Shown here: piece by piece, positions 63,629 to 64,000 of the stretch | Position numbering within the stretch: the first letter of the stretch is position 1 | Layout: the number at the start of each line of letters is the position of its first letter | NCBI RefSeq assembly: GCF_000524555.1 | Contig: NZ_CP007154.1 | Location: 496,001-560,000, forward strand | Direction of reading: 5' to 3' | From: Mesomycoplasma bovoculi M165/69 | GTDB lineage: Bacteria; Bacillota_I; Bacilli_A; Mycoplasmatales; Metamycoplasmataceae | Length of the DNA: 64,000 bases | Made by a program: the position numbers and the translations under genes | Notes under the pieces: model-generated | What the model was told of the DNA's origin: nothing | Seen by the model: only the letters and a program-made list of their open reading frames with translations | The model's database searches: none

Positions 63629-64000
63629 TGTCATCTGCATTAGAATTAAACTCTAATATATCTAGCAATGCTAATAAAAAAACTTTTTTAGCATTTAATT
63701 TTGATTATCTCCCAGGTTTTTACAAATCAAAAATTATTGCTAAAATCGGAGAAGGTAATCAGTTTATCAATGAAAATTTTATTTTTTCAAAAGCAGTTGC
63801 TTTAGCAAATTTGCTACAAAAAAAGCAATTAAACAAGGTTTTGATTTATCACAATGATAATGATTTTTCCTTGGCTTTTGCCGGAATTTTTTCTAGAATT
63901 TTTAAAGAATTTAAAATTCAAACAGTTTATTTTGGTGATTTTGAAAATAATAAAATTACAATTGCAAAAGAATTTTTTGTAAATAATGATTTTGATTTTT
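63628..64000 (+). CDS. Phosphohexomutase-like protein (partial, N-terminus only)
   Basis: 124 codons seen before the window ends. The segment AKIGEGNQFINENFIFSKAVALANLLQ resembles domain I of alpha-D-phosphohexomutases (phosphoglucomutase/phosphomannomutase), where IRG-KxGEGxNxxN is followed by a helix. The following KVLIYHNDNDFSLAFAGIF corresponds to the VVIGYDNR strand. The family's GTSGIRG start and the DNR arginine are altered, so this copy may be divergent or inactive. The ATG overlaps the scpB stop (TAATG), so it belongs to the acpS-plsC-scpAB operon. The serine loop lies beyond the window. Confidence 0.4.
   Translation, partial: MSSALELNSNISSNANKKTFLAFNFDYLPGFYKSKIIAKIGEGNQFINENFIFSKAVALANLLQKKQLNKVLIYHNDNDFSLAFAGIFSRIFKEFKIQTVYFGDFENNKITIAKEFFVNNDFDF

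Noticed and set aside
1-64000. CRISPR arrays, insertion sequences, rRNA genes or prophage
   Set aside because: I saw no regularly spaced repeats, transposase motifs, rRNA-like sequence or phage structural genes anywhere in the window.

Overview
The window is a 64 kb piece of a mollicute (Mycoplasma/Mycoplasmopsis-type) chromosome. It is very AT-rich, and TGA is read as tryptophan throughout: nearly every protein is broken in the standard code and becomes full length only when UGA is Trp. Other signs are N-terminally anchored or lipobox-bearing surface proteins, no cell-wall genes, and typical mycoplasma families (P68-like lipoproteins, UU173/DUF2779, giant FtsX-like permeases, P97/P102-like adhesins). 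Family content points to the Hominis-group lineage. I cannot name the species from sequence alone.

Layout. 1-1.9 kb: end of a fructose-type PTS EIIABC gene and its likely RpiR/MurR regulator. 1.9-12 kb: surface-protein block on the minus strand: two very large tandem anchored proteins resembling P97/P102 (LppS/LppT-like), a lipoprotein, and a P68-like solute-binding lipoprotein. 12.2-15.1 kb: sugar-type ABC importer (ATPase with a frameshift at a T8 tract, then two permeases), flanked on its other side by a second P68-like lipoprotein (15.2-17.1 kb). 17-27.6 kb: housekeeping genes (IMPACT family, lemA, tRNA-Tyr/Gln, proS, thioredoxin, yebC, nadE, tRNA-Arg/Cys, a glycosyltransferase, galU, an rluD-like gene, a Dps-like gene, rpmE and two azoreductase paralogs). 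27.7-36.6 kb: a single 2637-residue FtsX-like ABC permease and its ATPase. 36.6-47.2 kb: a possible PBECR4-type protein, smc, a DUF4011-helicase-nuclease-DUF3320 protein like the single-gene Hhe defence proteins, and a DUF2779/UU173 exonuclease-like partner. 47.2-60.4 kb: a long minus-strand core block: rpsB, tsf, ffh, glyS, dnaG, rpoD, a nif3-like gene, nfo, an msrA-tyrS gene fusion, pyrG. 60.6-64 kb: recU, acpS, plsC, scpA, scpB and the start of a phosphohexomutase-like gene.

How the parts fit. The PTS and ABC systems import sugars, GalU and the glycosyltransferase feed surface glycans, and the large surface proteins and lipoproteins meet the host. SMC-ScpA-ScpB, RecU, primase and sigma factor serve chromosome upkeep and expression. 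The most unusual items are the in-frame MsrA-TyrRS fusion (48845-50572), the helicase/nuclease pair at 40.6-47.2 kb, the homopolymer frameshift in the importer ATPase, and a compact strong promoter driving a tiny hydrophobic ORF or RNA near 8.5 kb. Several genes also appear to be nearly leaderless, with a -10 box ending only 9-14 nt before the start codon and no Shine-Dalgarno sequence. I saw no CRISPR array, insertion sequence, rRNA gene or prophage.
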